Part shown: positions 18,476-27,523 of the stretch, piece by piece
How the letters are laid out: each line of letters opens with the position of its first letter
How positions within the stretch are numbered: the first letter of the stretch is position 1
Assembly (NCBI GenBank): GCA_016934955.1
Contig: JAFGRY010000042.1
Span: 1-64,000 of the forward strand
Origin: a bacterium
GTDB taxonomy: Bacteria > Zhuqueibacterota > QNDG01 > JAGLOF01
Direction: 5' to 3'
DNA length: 64,000 nt
Notes under the pieces: generated by a model
Told to the model about the DNA's origin: nothing
Databases searched by the model: none
Seen by the model: the letters and a program-made list of their open reading frames with translations, nothing else
Program-made: the position numbers and the translations under genes

Positions 18476-19300
18476 TTATGCTCTCAGGATCAGATCGGCG
18501 ATGACCGCGGCTTCTTTGGCGGCCCTGACATCGTGGACACGGATGATGTCCGCACCGTTGAGAATACAGGCGGTGTTCGCTGCGATGGTGCCGTGCAGGC
18601 GTTCGTCCTCGGGAAGATCGAGTGCCCAGCCGATGAATGATTTTCTCGACACACCGGCGAGGACCGGAAAGCCGAGGTCGCATATACGACGCAATTCTTT
18701 AATTATCTTAAAATTATCAGGACGCTTCTTTCCGAAGCCGATGCCCGGATCCACGATGATACTGTCCCCGGGTACTCCGGCGGAAATCGCCCTCGAGACC
18801 GACGTCCGCAATCCCGACACGATACCCTCCAGGACATCTCCCTCCATGGGCTCATCCTGCATCATTTTGGGAGTGCCGGCCATATGCATGAGAATGATCG
18901 GTACGCCCGCGGCCGCGGCGATCTCGGCCAGCTCAACATCGGCATTCAATCCGCTGATATCATTGATCATCGCCGCACCCGCCGCAAGGGCCCTGCGGGC
19001 CACCGCCGGTTTCACGGTGTCGATGGAGACAGGAACGGTGAGGCGGCCGGAAAGCTCCTCGATCACGGGGATGACACGCCGGAGCTCCTCCTCCACGGGG
19101 ACGGGATCCGCTCCCGGCCGCGATGATTCGCCCCCGATATCGATGAAATCGGCGCCATCCTCTTCCATCTCCAGGGCACGGCTGACCGCCGACTCCGGAT
19201 CGGCGTACCTGCCGCCGTCGAAAAAAGAATCAGGGGTAACGTTCAGTATGCCCATGATACAGGGCCGTTCAAATGTATAGGTGCGTCCTGCGATCTTCAC
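18476..19300 (-). CDS. folP: Dihydropteroate synthase
   Basis: A 274-residue TIM-barrel enzyme that condenses p-aminobenzoate with dihydropterin pyrophosphate in folate synthesis. Both family signatures are present: GILNVTPDSFFDGG (about 17-30) and DIGGESSRPGADPV (about 56-69), with later IDTVKP, DPGIGFGK and GVSRKSF. Translation probably starts at a GTG (19300) preceded by a GGAGAGG-type site. The gene is followed at 13 bp by cdaA, an association also seen in other bacteria. Confidence 0.95.
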   Translation of the reverse strand: MKIAGRTYTFERPCIMGILNVTPDSFFDGGRYADPESAVSRALEMEEDGADFIDIGGESSRPGADPVPVEEELRRVIPVIEELSGRLTVPVSIDTVKPAVARRALAAGAAMINDISGLNADVELAEIAAAAGVPIILMHMAGTPKMMQDEPMEGDVLEGIVSGLRTSVSRAISAGVPGDSIIVDPGIGFGKKRPDNFKIIKELRRICDLGFPVLAGVSRKSFIGWALDLPEDERLHGTIAANTACILNGADIIRVHDVRAAKEAAVIADLILRA

Positions 19301-19326
19301 CCTCTCCCCTCCTCCGGTGCGGTTCT

Positions 19327-20838
19327 CTAAAGCGTGTAGGTGGAATCGTTCAGTATCCGGTACAGCAGCCTGCGGGATTCTTCGGCGTAAGTATCGTCGA
19401 ATCCCGTTTTCTCCCGGATCCGGGCGCGTAACTGTTCAATTGCGCTGTCGCGCTGGCCCTGCCGGAAGAAAATTACTCCGAGATAGTAATGACTGTCCCT
19501 GTTTCCGTTCAGTTCCAGGGCCCGTTTGAAAAGACCGGCCGCCTGTTCGGGTTTTTCGTCGTTGAAATAGGCGATTCCGAGATTGTAAAAGGCATCACCG
19601 TAGTCGGGCCGAAGCGCCAGGATCCTTTCATAGGTGCTGATGATATTCAGCACGTCGTTCTTGAGTACATATATCTTGCCCAGCGCCATAAGCGCGTCGA
19701 TTGAATTCGGGTCAAGCTGCAGCAGCCGGCGATAGAGCCGGATCGCCTTATGGGGGAGATTGCGGAAATAATATGTTTCTCCGGCCGCGAGGACCGCGGT
19801 CACATCAGCCGGGTTGAGTTCGAGAATGCGCGTGTAGAGCGCCATCCTGCTGCGAAATCCCAGTTCGTGAATGCGCTTTTCATGGAGTCTGCTCAGCGCC
19901 ATGAGAGCGGCGGGATCGTTCCTGTCCAGGGAAAGCGCCTTTCCGAGATAATACTGTGCCTGGTTCCACTCTTCCCTGTACACGGCAATCGTACCAAGAA
20001 GGGTGAAGGCGTCTGCATCCGCCGTGTCCCTGGACGTATAGGACAGCAGCAACTGTTTTGCCCGCAGAAAGTCATCTTCGGCGAACCGCCCTTCAGCCTT
20101 TTTTGTGCAGCCCTCTGCGATGAGTGTTCTGGAGAGGCCCAGGACGACCTCGCCGACCCCCGGCTGAAGAGCATCCAGACGCGCGTATGTCGACAGGGCG
20201 GACGAGCGGCTGCCGAACAGCTCATTGCGGCGCGCTTCCCCCAGAAGCGCCCACTCCCTGCCGGACCGGAGACCGTACTCTGTTCCGGACGGTTGAACCG
20301 GCTCGTGAATCAGCCGGTTCGCGAGGCTGCTGAAAAAACGGCCGGGATCGTCGTAAAACAGGGTATCAGCATGGATATCCGGTTCCTGGGTCTCTCCGCC
20401 GCAGATTTCGCAGGCCAGCGCCATGCCGTTCCCGAGCGTGTCCCGTACCGATATCAGCACGGGTACGGTGACACCGGCGGCGGAAAAGAAGCGGGCGCAA
20501 TAGCCGGAGCTGAACAGAGAATCCGGTTCCACGGCCGCATTGAACCAGCTCATATCCTTGACGAGGACCGACCCGCCGGCACGCCGGCGAAGCGCGGTGT
20601 TCGCCATCAGGGCGACAGACGCATCCCGTTCACCGTATTGGTGCAGCGAGGGGATGACCGCAATGCTCTGCAGCGGCCGCCTGCGTGCCGCGTTAAAGAG
20701 CCCGAAAAGCACGAGAGCGGAGCTGAGGATGAGAAGCGTGTTACGAAGGTGCCGAAAGCGGTGCACACGCAAAAGAAGCACATATCCGAAAAAAAACAGT
20801 CCGGAGAATATCAGTGATATGGTGCCGACAGTATTCAA
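19327..20838 (-). CDS. Membrane-anchored TPR protein
   Basis: A 503-residue protein. Two N-terminal hydrophobic helices (about 4-23 and 33-50) are followed by an unassigned alpha/beta region to about 180. A series of TPR units then runs to about 470 (AFTLLGTIAVYREEWNQAQ, ALMALGKIYVLKNDVLN, AFYNLGIAYFNDEKPEQAA, SHYYLGVIFFRQGQRDSA). The proposed start is TTG at 20838 with an AGGGGG site 6 bases upstream. It sits between ftsH and folP in the same direction. It probably acts as a scaffold at the inner membrane. Confidence 0.8.
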   Translation of the reverse strand: MNTVGTISLIFSGLFFFGYVLLLRVHRFRHLRNTLLILSSALVLFGLFNAARRRPLQSIAVIPSLHQYGERDASVALMANTALRRRAGGSVLVKDMSWFNAAVEPDSLFSSGYCARFFSAAGVTVPVLISVRDTLGNGMALACEICGGETQEPDIHADTLFYDDPGRFFSSLANRLIHEPVQPSGTEYGLRSGREWALLGEARRNELFGSRSSALSTYARLDALQPGVGEVVLGLSRTLIAEGCTKKAEGRFAEDDFLRAKQLLLSYTSRDTADADAFTLLGTIAVYREEWNQAQYYLGKALSLDRNDPAALMALSRLHEKRIHELGFRSRMALYTRILELNPADVTAVLAAGETYYFRNLPHKAIRLYRRLLQLDPNSIDALMALGKIYVLKNDVLNIISTYERILALRPDYGDAFYNLGIAYFNDEKPEQAAGLFKRALELNGNRDSHYYLGVIFFRQGQRDSAIEQLRARIREKTGFDDTYAEESRRLLYRILNDSTYTL

Positions 20839-20899
20839 TCAATCCCCCTGGCCACGGGCTGCGCCGGGCACTGACCGGCCGACTGCGCCCGGAAAACTA

Positions 20900-22864
20900 T
20901 CATTCGGCTGTCTTTTGCCGAGAACGGGGTTTCCCCTTCGTTTTTGTCTCCGGCTCCGGCTGCCTCTTCTTTCCTGACGGCGCGGATTTGGGGCGCAGTG
21001 ACTCCCCGTTGAATATCTTTTCTATTTCCTCTCCGTCAAGGATCTCCCGCTCGAGCAGCGCCGCGGCAAGACGGTGCAGCGTGTCGATATTATTCTTGAT
21101 AAGGGTGCGGGCCCGTTTATCCGCATCGATAACGAGCTGCTTGACTTCCTTGTCGATGAGCACCGCGGTGGATTCGCTGTAGTCTCGATGCTGGGATATC
21201 TCCCTCCCGAGAAATATCTCCTCCGATTTCTTGCCGAAGGTTACCGGTCCGAGCGATTCACTCATCCCCCATTCGCAGACCATTTTCCGGGCCAGCTCGG
21301 TGCATCGCTCCAGATCGTTTCCGGCGCCGGTGCTCTGTTCATCAAAGACGATCATTTCGGCGGCTCTGCCCCCGAGCATATGTGCCATGATTCCCTGACA
21401 GTAGCTGCGGGTGTAATTATGTTTCTCGTCGATAGGGAGGAATGAGGTGACCCCCAGCGCCCTGCCCCGGGGAATGATCGTCACTTTATGAACCGGATCG
21501 GTGCCGGGAGTGAGTTTGGACACCAGCACATGTCCCGATTCATGATAGGCGGTGGTTCTTTTTTCATCTTCGGTGATGACCAGGCTTCTGCGTTCGGCAC
21601 CCATCATCACTTTGTCCTTTGCCTCTTCGAAATCGATCATTTGAACGTTTTTTCGGGCCCGCCGTGCAGCCAGAAGCGCCGCTTCATTCACCATATTTGC
21701 CAGGTCGGCTCCGGAGAAGCCCGGCGTTCCCTTGGCGAGAACATCGAGATTCACGTTCTTCGCCAGGGGTATTTTCCTCGTATGGACTTTGAGAATACCC
21801 TCCCTGCCCCGGACATCCGGGCGGTCGACCACCACCTGCCGGTCGAACCGTCCCGGCCTGAGCAGAGCCTGATCGAGCACATCGGGACGGTTGGTCGCTG
21901 CAATGAGAATGACTCCTTCATTGGTCTCGAATCCATCCATTTCCACCAGCAGCTGATTTAGCGTCTGCTCGCGTTCGTCATGGCCGCCTCCCAGACCCGC
22001 GCCCCGGCGCCGGCCCACCGCGTCGATCTCATCGATAAAAATGATGCAGGGGGCGTGTTTCTTGCCCTGTTCAAAGAGGTCTCTCACCCGGGAGGCCCCC
22101 ACACCAACGAACATCTCCACAAAATCCGCTCCTGAAATGGAGAAAAAGGGCACGCCCGCTTCTCCGGCGACCGCCTTGCCGAGAAGGGTCTTGCCCGTAC
22201 CGGGAGGGCCGAGCAGCAGCACCCCCTTGGGGATGCGTCCCCCCAGCGCCTGAAATTTCTCCGGCGCCTTCAGAAAATCGATAATTTCCGTCAGCTCCTG
22301 CTTCGCTTCATCAGCGCCGGCGACATCCTTGAAGGTCACTTTGGATATATTCTCCGAAAGCAGCCGGGCTTTGCTCTTGCCGAAACTGAAGATTCCCTTG
22401 GAACCGCCTCCCCCCTGCATGCGGCGCATGAGGAAAAAGTAGAGAAAAATGAAAAGAATCCAGGGGATAAGCGGCAGAAGATAGCCGAGCCAGCCTGCTG
22501 ATTTTTCCCTGAATTCATACTGGAGCCCCAGTTCGTCCCACCCGGAGACCATCTCTCTGTCGATAAAGGGCAGCGTCGTCTTGAACCGGGTAAAATCGAC
22601 GCTGACGTTGCCCTTCATGATACTGTCCGGATGTTTGAGAACGCCGTGAAAGTCGTTGTCGATGATCTCGGCGTTTAAAATCGCCTCTCCGGCCAGCAGC
22701 TGCTGGTATTTGGAGAACGGTATCTCCACCTCACCGTTCCTGCCGGAGTTGAATATGCTCACCATATAGATTATGCCGATGAAAACAATGATCCAGAAAA
22801 AGAGGGTTCTCGAGAGCTTTTTCCACTGAAATCTATCATCATCGGGCGCTTGTTTATCTGCCAT
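20900..22864 (-). CDS. ftsH: ATP-dependent zinc metalloprotease FtsH
   Basis: A 654-residue membrane protease that extracts and degrades membrane and short-lived cytosolic proteins. Two membrane helices (about 20-37 and 126-146) flank the periplasmic domain. The AAA+ module has Walker A GPPGTGKT (219-226) and Walker B IIFIDEID (274-281). The zinc site is HESGH (441-445), with D517 in GAGNDLER as likely third ligand. The C-terminal tail is basic. The ATG at 22864 has an AAAAGGAA site. It is 20 bp downstream of tilS, the classical tilS-ftsH order minus hpt. Confidence 0.97.
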   Translation of the reverse strand: MADKQAPDDDRFQWKKLSRTLFFWIIVFIGIIYMVSIFNSGRNGEVEIPFSKYQQLLAGEAILNAEIIDNDFHGVLKHPDSIMKGNVSVDFTRFKTTLPFIDREMVSGWDELGLQYEFREKSAGWLGYLLPLIPWILFIFLYFFLMRRMQGGGGSKGIFSFGKSKARLLSENISKVTFKDVAGADEAKQELTEIIDFLKAPEKFQALGGRIPKGVLLLGPPGTGKTLLGKAVAGEAGVPFFSISGADFVEMFVGVGASRVRDLFEQGKKHAPCIIFIDEIDAVGRRRGAGLGGGHDEREQTLNQLLVEMDGFETNEGVILIAATNRPDVLDQALLRPGRFDRQVVVDRPDVRGREGILKVHTRKIPLAKNVNLDVLAKGTPGFSGADLANMVNEAALLAARRARKNVQMIDFEEAKDKVMMGAERRSLVITEDEKRTTAYHESGHVLVSKLTPGTDPVHKVTIIPRGRALGVTSFLPIDEKHNYTRSYCQGIMAHMLGGRAAEMIVFDEQSTGAGNDLERCTELARKMVCEWGMSESLGPVTFGKKSEEIFLGREISQHRDYSESTAVLIDKEVKQLVIDADKRARTLIKNNIDTLHRLAAALLEREILDGEEIEKIFNGESLRPKSAPSGKKRQPEPETKTKGKPRSRQKTAE

Positions 22865-22884
22865 CTGCTTCGTTCCTTTTAGCG

Positions 22885-24285
22885 TTATTGTCCATGGCCG
22901 GAAAGCGGCACGATTTCCGCCTTCAGAGTTTCCGTCGTACTTTCCGTGATTTTAAACCGGTCGTCGATGCGACACCCGACTACCCAGACGATGCGGCTTC
23001 CGCTGGTGAGGACCGGTATTCGGTCCCGTTGAAAAACCGGGATCTTTTCATCGGTAAAAAAATCCTGGATCTTTTTTTTCCGGTTCATGCCCAGCGGCAC
23101 AAACCGGTCACCGGGACGCACTGCCCTGAGCACCAGCGGCTCCTCGATCAGACCGCCGTCCAGGAACTCCAGGGATGTACCGGCCGGGAAAGGGGATCGC
23201 GGCGGTCCGGAGAGCGTGTCGATCCTGATCCGGAATCCGCACTCCGGAATATCATACCACGAACCGGCGGCAAGGTTCCTGGTTTTAACGTTCACCTCTC
23301 CGGTTCTGAAAGCCAGCCGGCCTGCGCTCTTGACGCAGGTGACGCCGCCGGTCAGTTCCAGGCGGCTGCCGGATGCACCGCGGCAGATCATCTCCCACAC
23401 CCGGTCGATTTCCTGATATCCGGGCGGATGACCGTCTGCGCTCAGGCGTGTCAGAATCCGAATCAGGAACCGCTTTTGAACGGCTTTAAGATAGGACATA
23501 AAATTATCAATATCAAGCATAATCTCCCCGCAGGAATCAGTCGTAATTGCTGTAGATTCCACATCTTGTGAAAGATGTAACAGACACTCGTCAACTTCGT
23601 GAAGAATGGAGGCTGTCCGGCACAGAGGCGGCACGGGATCGCTGTCGAACGTTTCCCTGATTGCCGGAATCAGCCGGTGCCGGATTCTGTTTCTGAGATA
23701 ATCGTCAGCCGCGTTTGTCTCATCCGTCATAAAGGAGAGGCCCCTCTCGGCGGTGTAGGCAAGAATGGCCCCCCGGGTGAGGGCGAGCATGGGATGGATG
23801 ACTGCGCTGCTTCGGGGTTTGATACCGCCGAGTCCGGCCGGTCCGGATCCGCGCATCAGGTTCATGATGACGGTTTCGGCCTGATCATCGGCATGGTGGC
23901 CGAGACTGATGCATGTATACCCCTCGGAAGACAGCAGACGGTAAAAAAACCGCATCCGCAGCTCCCGGGCCGCGGCCTCGATGGAAAGACCGTTGTCAGC
24001 GGCATGACGGCGCACATCACCCGTATCAGCATGATAGGGTATACCCGCACGGGCGGCGATTTCGGCACTGAAACGCTCGTCCCTGTCCGCTGTCTTTTCC
24101 CGCAGGCGGTGGTTGAAATGGGCTGCGGCAACCGAAAAACCGCGTATGCCTGCAAGCCGCAGCAGCAGGTCGAGCATGGCCACGGAATCGGCACCGCCGC
24201 TCAGGCCGGCAAGAACACGGTCACCCGCAGCGATAAGCCCGTTTCGGTCCACATAGTCGGCGAATGGGTCGAACAGGTCCGTCAT
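22885..24285 (-). CDS. tilS: tRNA(Ile)-lysidine synthase
   Basis: A 466-residue enzyme that attaches lysine to C34 of tRNA-Ile(CAU), changing its codon from AUG to AUA. The PP-loop SGGADS is at 29-34, and the family motif [17 protein letters not shown] is in the catalytic domain. The C-terminal substrate-recognition domain contains [13 protein letters not shown] and [13 protein letters not shown]. The start is supported by a GAAAGGA site. Unusually, an intrinsic terminator for the upstream tRNA (24300-24332) ends only about 15 bases before the start codon, so the tilS message must come from read-through or a promoter not recognised here. Confidence 0.95.
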   Translation of the reverse strand: MTDLFDPFADYVDRNGLIAAGDRVLAGLSGGADSVAMLDLLLRLAGIRGFSVAAAHFNHRLREKTADRDERFSAEIAARAGIPYHADTGDVRRHAADNGLSIEAAARELRMRFFYRLLSSEGYTCISLGHHADDQAETVIMNLMRGSGPAGLGGIKPRSSAVIHPMLALTRGAILAYTAERGLSFMTDETNAADDYLRNRIRHRLIPAIRETFDSDPVPPLCRTASILHEVDECLLHLSQDVESTAITTDSCGEIMLDIDNFMSYLKAVQKRFLIRILTRLSADGHPPGYQEIDRVWEMICRGASGSRLELTGGVTCVKSAGRLAFRTGEVNVKTRNLAAGSWYDIPECGFRIRIDTLSGPPRSPFPAGTSLEFLDGGLIEEPLVLRAVRPGDRFVPLGMNRKKKIQDFFTDEKIPVFQRDRIPVLTSGSRIVWVVGCRIDDRFKITESTTETLKAEIVPLSGHGQ

Positions 24286-24299
24286 GAACCATTCCTTTC

Positions 24300-24332
24300 A
24301 AAAAAAAAGCCTTTCCGTATAACGAGAAAGGC
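24300..24332 (-). terminator. Intrinsic terminator of the tRNA transcript
   Basis: On the minus strand a hairpin with a 7-bp GCCTTTC/GAAAGGC stem, extended by CGT/ACG, is followed by nine T residues. It lies 27 bp after the tRNA 3' end and immediately before the tilS ribosome site. Confidence 0.8.
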
Positions 24333-24359
24333 CGGTGCCGCATCGGGCGGTGATGGAAG

Positions 24360-24433
24360 TAGCGGTGCAGGGATTCGAACCCCGGACACGTGGATTATGA
24401 TTCCACTGCTCTAACCAGCTGAGCTACACCGCC
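24360..24433 (-). tRNA. tRNA with CAT anticodon (Met elongator most likely; Ile2 possible)
   Basis: A 74-nt cloverleaf on the minus strand. It has acceptor stem GGCGGTG/CACCGCT with a G1-U72 wobble, D-loop AGCTGGTTA, anticodon stem GTGGA/TCCAC with loop ATCATAA (anticodon CAT), T-arm CGGGG-TTCGAAT-CCCTG, and discriminator A. The G1-U72 pair excludes the initiator class (C1-A72) and resembles elongator tRNA-Met. The 3' CCA is not encoded. Proximity to tilS keeps tRNA-Ile(CAU) as an alternative. Confidence 0.93.
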
Positions 24434-24446
24434 TTTTGAGGTAAAA

Positions 24447-24475
24447 AAGATAACGCATTCGCCGTCAAAAGTCAA
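24447..24475 (-). promoter_or_regulatory. Sigma-70-type promoter of the tRNA
   Basis: On the minus strand TTGACT and TATCTT are separated by exactly 17 bases. The expected start point is about 7 bases before the mature tRNA 5' end. Confidence 0.7.
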
Positions 24476-24486
24476 GAGGTTTTCTT

Positions 24487-24512
24487 GCAGCGGCGGAACA
24501 ATCCGCCGCTGC
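24487..24512 (-). terminator. Hairpin after tldE
   Basis: A perfect 11-bp stem (GCAGCGGCGGA / TCCGCCGCTGC) with a 4-base loop lies 55 bp below the tldE stop and just upstream of the tRNA promoter. No T-run follows on the minus strand (AAGAAAACC), so it may need Rho or act as a 3'-end stabiliser. Confidence 0.5.
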
Positions 24513-24567
24513 GTCAATTCCGGATCACCCCTGCGCGACGAACATGTACCCGCCGGCGGGACCGCCC

Positions 24568-25902
24568 CTATTCACCCCCTATCTGCATCTCCCGGATCCG
24601 GAAAGTGGGTGCGGTAAAGGTCCGATTCAGATCGAGATCATCGGCTACCATATCGATTCCGGTGAGCATATCCCCGGCGGCGCCCGCAATGGTCAACCCC
24701 TTGACCGGAAAGCTGATCCTGCCGTTTTCGACCCAGAATCCGGAGGCGCCGCCGCTGAAATTGCCGTTTACAGGATTGATGCCGTACCCGGTCACTTCCC
24801 GCAGCACCAGTCCCCGTTTCGTGGACCTGATGATGTCGTCCGCGGATACGGTGCCGGCCTGCATGTAGAAATTATGGCTGCCGATCCCCGGAAGTGACGA
24901 GAATCCGCCCCTGGAGGCATTGCCGGTGCTTGCCGTTCCGGCCCGCGCGGCCACCATGGTATTGTACATAAATCCTTTGAGCACGCCGTTTTCAACGATC
25001 ACCCGCCGCTGTGTCGGCACACCTTCGCCGTCGAAAGGGAGGCTGGCCAGTCCTTTGGGCCGCCGTCCGTCATCGATGAGCGTTACGAGCGCTGACATGA
25101 TCGGCTGATCCAGTTTATCACCCAGGAAGCTGGCACCCTGCACCACCTGGTTCCCGTTCACCGCCGCCAGTACGCCGCCCAGGATCGATCCGGCGGCGTC
25201 CGGGTGCACAATGACCGGCGCTCTCTGGGTCCTTACAGGCCGGGGATCGAGCATGGACCAGGCTTTTTCCGCGGCCGCGGCCGCGATCTCCCGTTCCGGG
25301 GCAAGGTCCGCGAAGAACCGCCGGCCGCAGTATTCAGCTCCGTCACATTTCTGTTCGCCCTTCTCGGCAACCACCGAGACGCCGAGGAAACAGGCGCCTT
25401 CCCTGCACACCTGCACGAGGCCGTGAGTGTTTGCGATATATATTTGCCGCCCGCTCTCTCCGAAAGAAGCGCCGGCGCTCCTGGTGATGCGTGCATCGGC
25501 CATTGCCTGCTTCTCCAGCGAAACGGTCATGGCGATCTTTTTCTCGAGGGGAACGGCGGCGATCCCGGGGTCGTACAGCCCCTCCACCGTTCCCGCATCC
25601 GCCGGGGCCGGCAGCACATTGTACTCATCGGGGGTAGTGATCCGCGCCATGTCCACCGCCCGGTCCAGGGCGCTGTTACATGCGGCCTCGGACACATCGT
25701 TGCTGTGCGCGAATGCCATGGCTCCCCTGACGAACACCCGCACACCCACACCCTGGGAAGCGGCTTCCTGGACCGTTTCGACGTCACCGTTTCTGACTTC
25801 CACTGACAGGTCCCTTCCCGTCTCCAGGTATACTTCCGCGGCGTCGGCGCCCTTTTTCACCGCCGCCCTTACAGCTTTTTCCACAAATAATCTATAATCC
25901 AT
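24568..25902 (-). CDS. TldE/PmbA family protein
   Basis: A 444-residue partner subunit of the TldD/TldE protease, known from E. coli for processing microcin B17 precursor and degrading CcdA. It has the family N-terminus (GADAAEVYLETGRDLSVEVRNG, quoted in part) and the C-terminal block GLVLREVTGYGINPVNGNFS. The zinc motif HExxxH is absent, as expected for the non-catalytic TldE/PmbA subunit. It has no signal peptide. The start has an AAAGGAG site. It lies 55 bp after the tldD gene. Confidence 0.9.
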   Translation of the reverse strand: MDYRLFVEKAVRAAVKKGADAAEVYLETGRDLSVEVRNGDVETVQEAASQGVGVRVFVRGAMAFAHSNDVSEAACNSALDRAVDMARITTPDEYNVLPAPADAGTVEGLYDPGIAAVPLEKKIAMTVSLEKQAMADARITRSAGASFGESGRQIYIANTHGLVQVCREGACFLGVSVVAEKGEQKCDGAEYCGRRFFADLAPEREIAAAAAEKAWSMLDPRPVRTQRAPVIVHPDAAGSILGGVLAAVNGNQVVQGASFLGDKLDQPIMSALVTLIDDGRRPKGLASLPFDGEGVPTQRRVIVENGVLKGFMYNTMVAARAGTASTGNASRGGFSSLPGIGSHNFYMQAGTVSADDIIRSTKRGLVLREVTGYGINPVNGNFSGGASGFWVENGRISFPVKGLTIAGAAGDMLTGIDMVADDLDLNRTFTAPTFRIREMQIGGE

Positions 25903-25957
25903 GATACGGCTCCTTTTTCATCGACATGTGAGGGACAAAAACCGGATCGGTCTCGTG

Positions 25958-27493
25958 TCAGCCCGCCTTGCTTCCGCCCACATTGATTCCCCGCAGCCTG
26001 ACCGTGGGCTGACCGGCCGTGACTTCGGCCATCTGACCCTTGCCGCAGATACCGGGACCGAAGGCGAGATCGTTTCCGACCGCGTCGATACCCGAGATGA
26101 TATCCAGGCAGCTGCCGATGAGTGTTGCACCCTTGACGGGAACGGTGATCCTGCCGTTTTCAATGAGATAGACTTCGCGGCAGGTGAAATTGAACACGCC
26201 GGTGACCGGGTTGACGCTGCCGCCGCTGAGGCTCTTTACAAAGATCCCCCCGGGAGTGGAAGCGACGATATCGTCAGGATCACTGTCGCCGCCCTCAATA
26301 AAGGTGTTGGTCATCCGGGGAATCGGCAGGTACCGGAAGCTCTCCCTTCGTCCGTTGCCGGTGCGTTCGAGCCCGAGCTGGCGGGCGGAGAGAATGTCCG
26401 TCATGTACTTCTCGAGCACGCCGCTGCGAATGAGCACGTTGCGCTTCATCTGGGTGCCTTCGTCGTCGTAGTTGGTGGTGCCCCGGAAACTGGGAAGGGT
26501 GCCGTCATCGACCATGGTAAAGCAGTCACTGGCCACCTTCTGTCCCAGTCTGCCGGTGAAAGCGCCGATCTTTTTCGCGATATTGTCCGCTTCCAGAGGA
26601 TGTCCGACCGCCTCGTGCACGAGCACGCCCCCCCATCCGTTCTGCATGACCACATCCATTCTGCCGGCCGGACATTCCTGTGCGTCCAGCATAACCACCG
26701 CCTCTTTTGCCGCGGTGCGGGCGACCTCTTCGGGAGTGACCTCATCGAACATCTCGAATCCGGAATGGCGGCTGAGCCGCTCCCGGGCCATGTGCCGGGT
26801 GCCCTTGCCTTCGCTCATGACATTGACGATAAAAAAGAGAAGCGGCAGTTCATCGGTAAGCAGCAGCCCCTCACTGTTGGCGATGGTGCGCCCTCTGATC
26901 TCGTCATAGTAGGAGATGAGGGCGAGTTTTATAGCCGGGTCGAAATCGAGGGCCGCCTGGTTTGCCCTGCGCATGACATCGAGCCGCTTTCCATCGGCCA
27001 CGGCGGCAAGGGGCATATCGACGGTGACATAGGATTCCCTGCTGCTTTTCGTCACCGGTACAGGATCGGCGGGGGTGCCGCCCCGGGCGATAGCGGAAGC
27101 GATATCGGCCGCCCGGTGCAGTTTCTCCTCGCTGAGATCGTCCGTATAGGCATATCCGGTCTTGTCTCCGGACAGTACCCGCACCCCGGCTCCCTGGGTG
27201 ATCCCGAACACCGCATTCCTGAACTTCGATTCCTCCATGGATATGTGACGCACGATTCGCTTTTCGATGTACACCTCGGCGAAATCGCCTCCTTTGGCGA
27301 GCCCCCTCCGGATGGTGGAATCAAGCAGGCTCGGGTCCAGTTCCGTCCGCACGGATATTTCTTCGGCGGAGCTGCAGGAGGAAAGCCCCGACAGCAGCGC
27401 GGGGGTTACGGCCAGGGCCGCCCCTCCCCTGAGAGTTTTCGTCAGGAATTCCCGGCGGGGTATGTCACGCACCGAATACCATTGTCTCTTCAT
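25958..27493 (-). CDS. tldD: TldD-type metalloprotease with Tat lipoprotein signal
   Basis: A 511-residue protein with the TldD catalytic motif HEAVGH (293-298) and the downstream block GGSVNPVTGVFNF. The N-terminus departs from the cytosolic E. coli protein. It has a twin-arginine motif RREFLTK (13-19), a hydrophobic stretch (GGAALAVTPALLSGL) and a lipobox LSSC with C40. This predicts folded export by Tat and lipid anchoring. The ATG has an AGAGGAG site. It lies 30 bp after a TonB-receptor gene and is followed by tldE, which has no signal, so the two subunits may be in different compartments. Confidence 0.9.
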   Translation of the reverse strand: MKRQWYSVRDIPRREFLTKTLRGGAALAVTPALLSGLSSCSSAEEISVRTELDPSLLDSTIRRGLAKGGDFAEVYIEKRIVRHISMEESKFRNAVFGITQGAGVRVLSGDKTGYAYTDDLSEEKLHRAADIASAIARGGTPADPVPVTKSSRESYVTVDMPLAAVADGKRLDVMRRANQAALDFDPAIKLALISYYDEIRGRTIANSEGLLLTDELPLLFFIVNVMSEGKGTRHMARERLSRHSGFEMFDEVTPEEVARTAAKEAVVMLDAQECPAGRMDVVMQNGWGGVLVHEAVGHPLEADNIAKKIGAFTGRLGQKVASDCFTMVDDGTLPSFRGTTNYDDEGTQMKRNVLIRSGVLEKYMTDILSARQLGLERTGNGRRESFRYLPIPRMTNTFIEGGDSDPDDIVASTPGGIFVKSLSGGSVNPVTGVFNFTCREVYLIENGRITVPVKGATLIGSCLDIISGIDAVGNDLAFGPGICGKGQMAEVTAGQPTVRLRGINVGGSKAG

Positions 27494-27523
27494 CTGTGAC
27501 TCCTCTTTAGGTGGTAACGAAAT

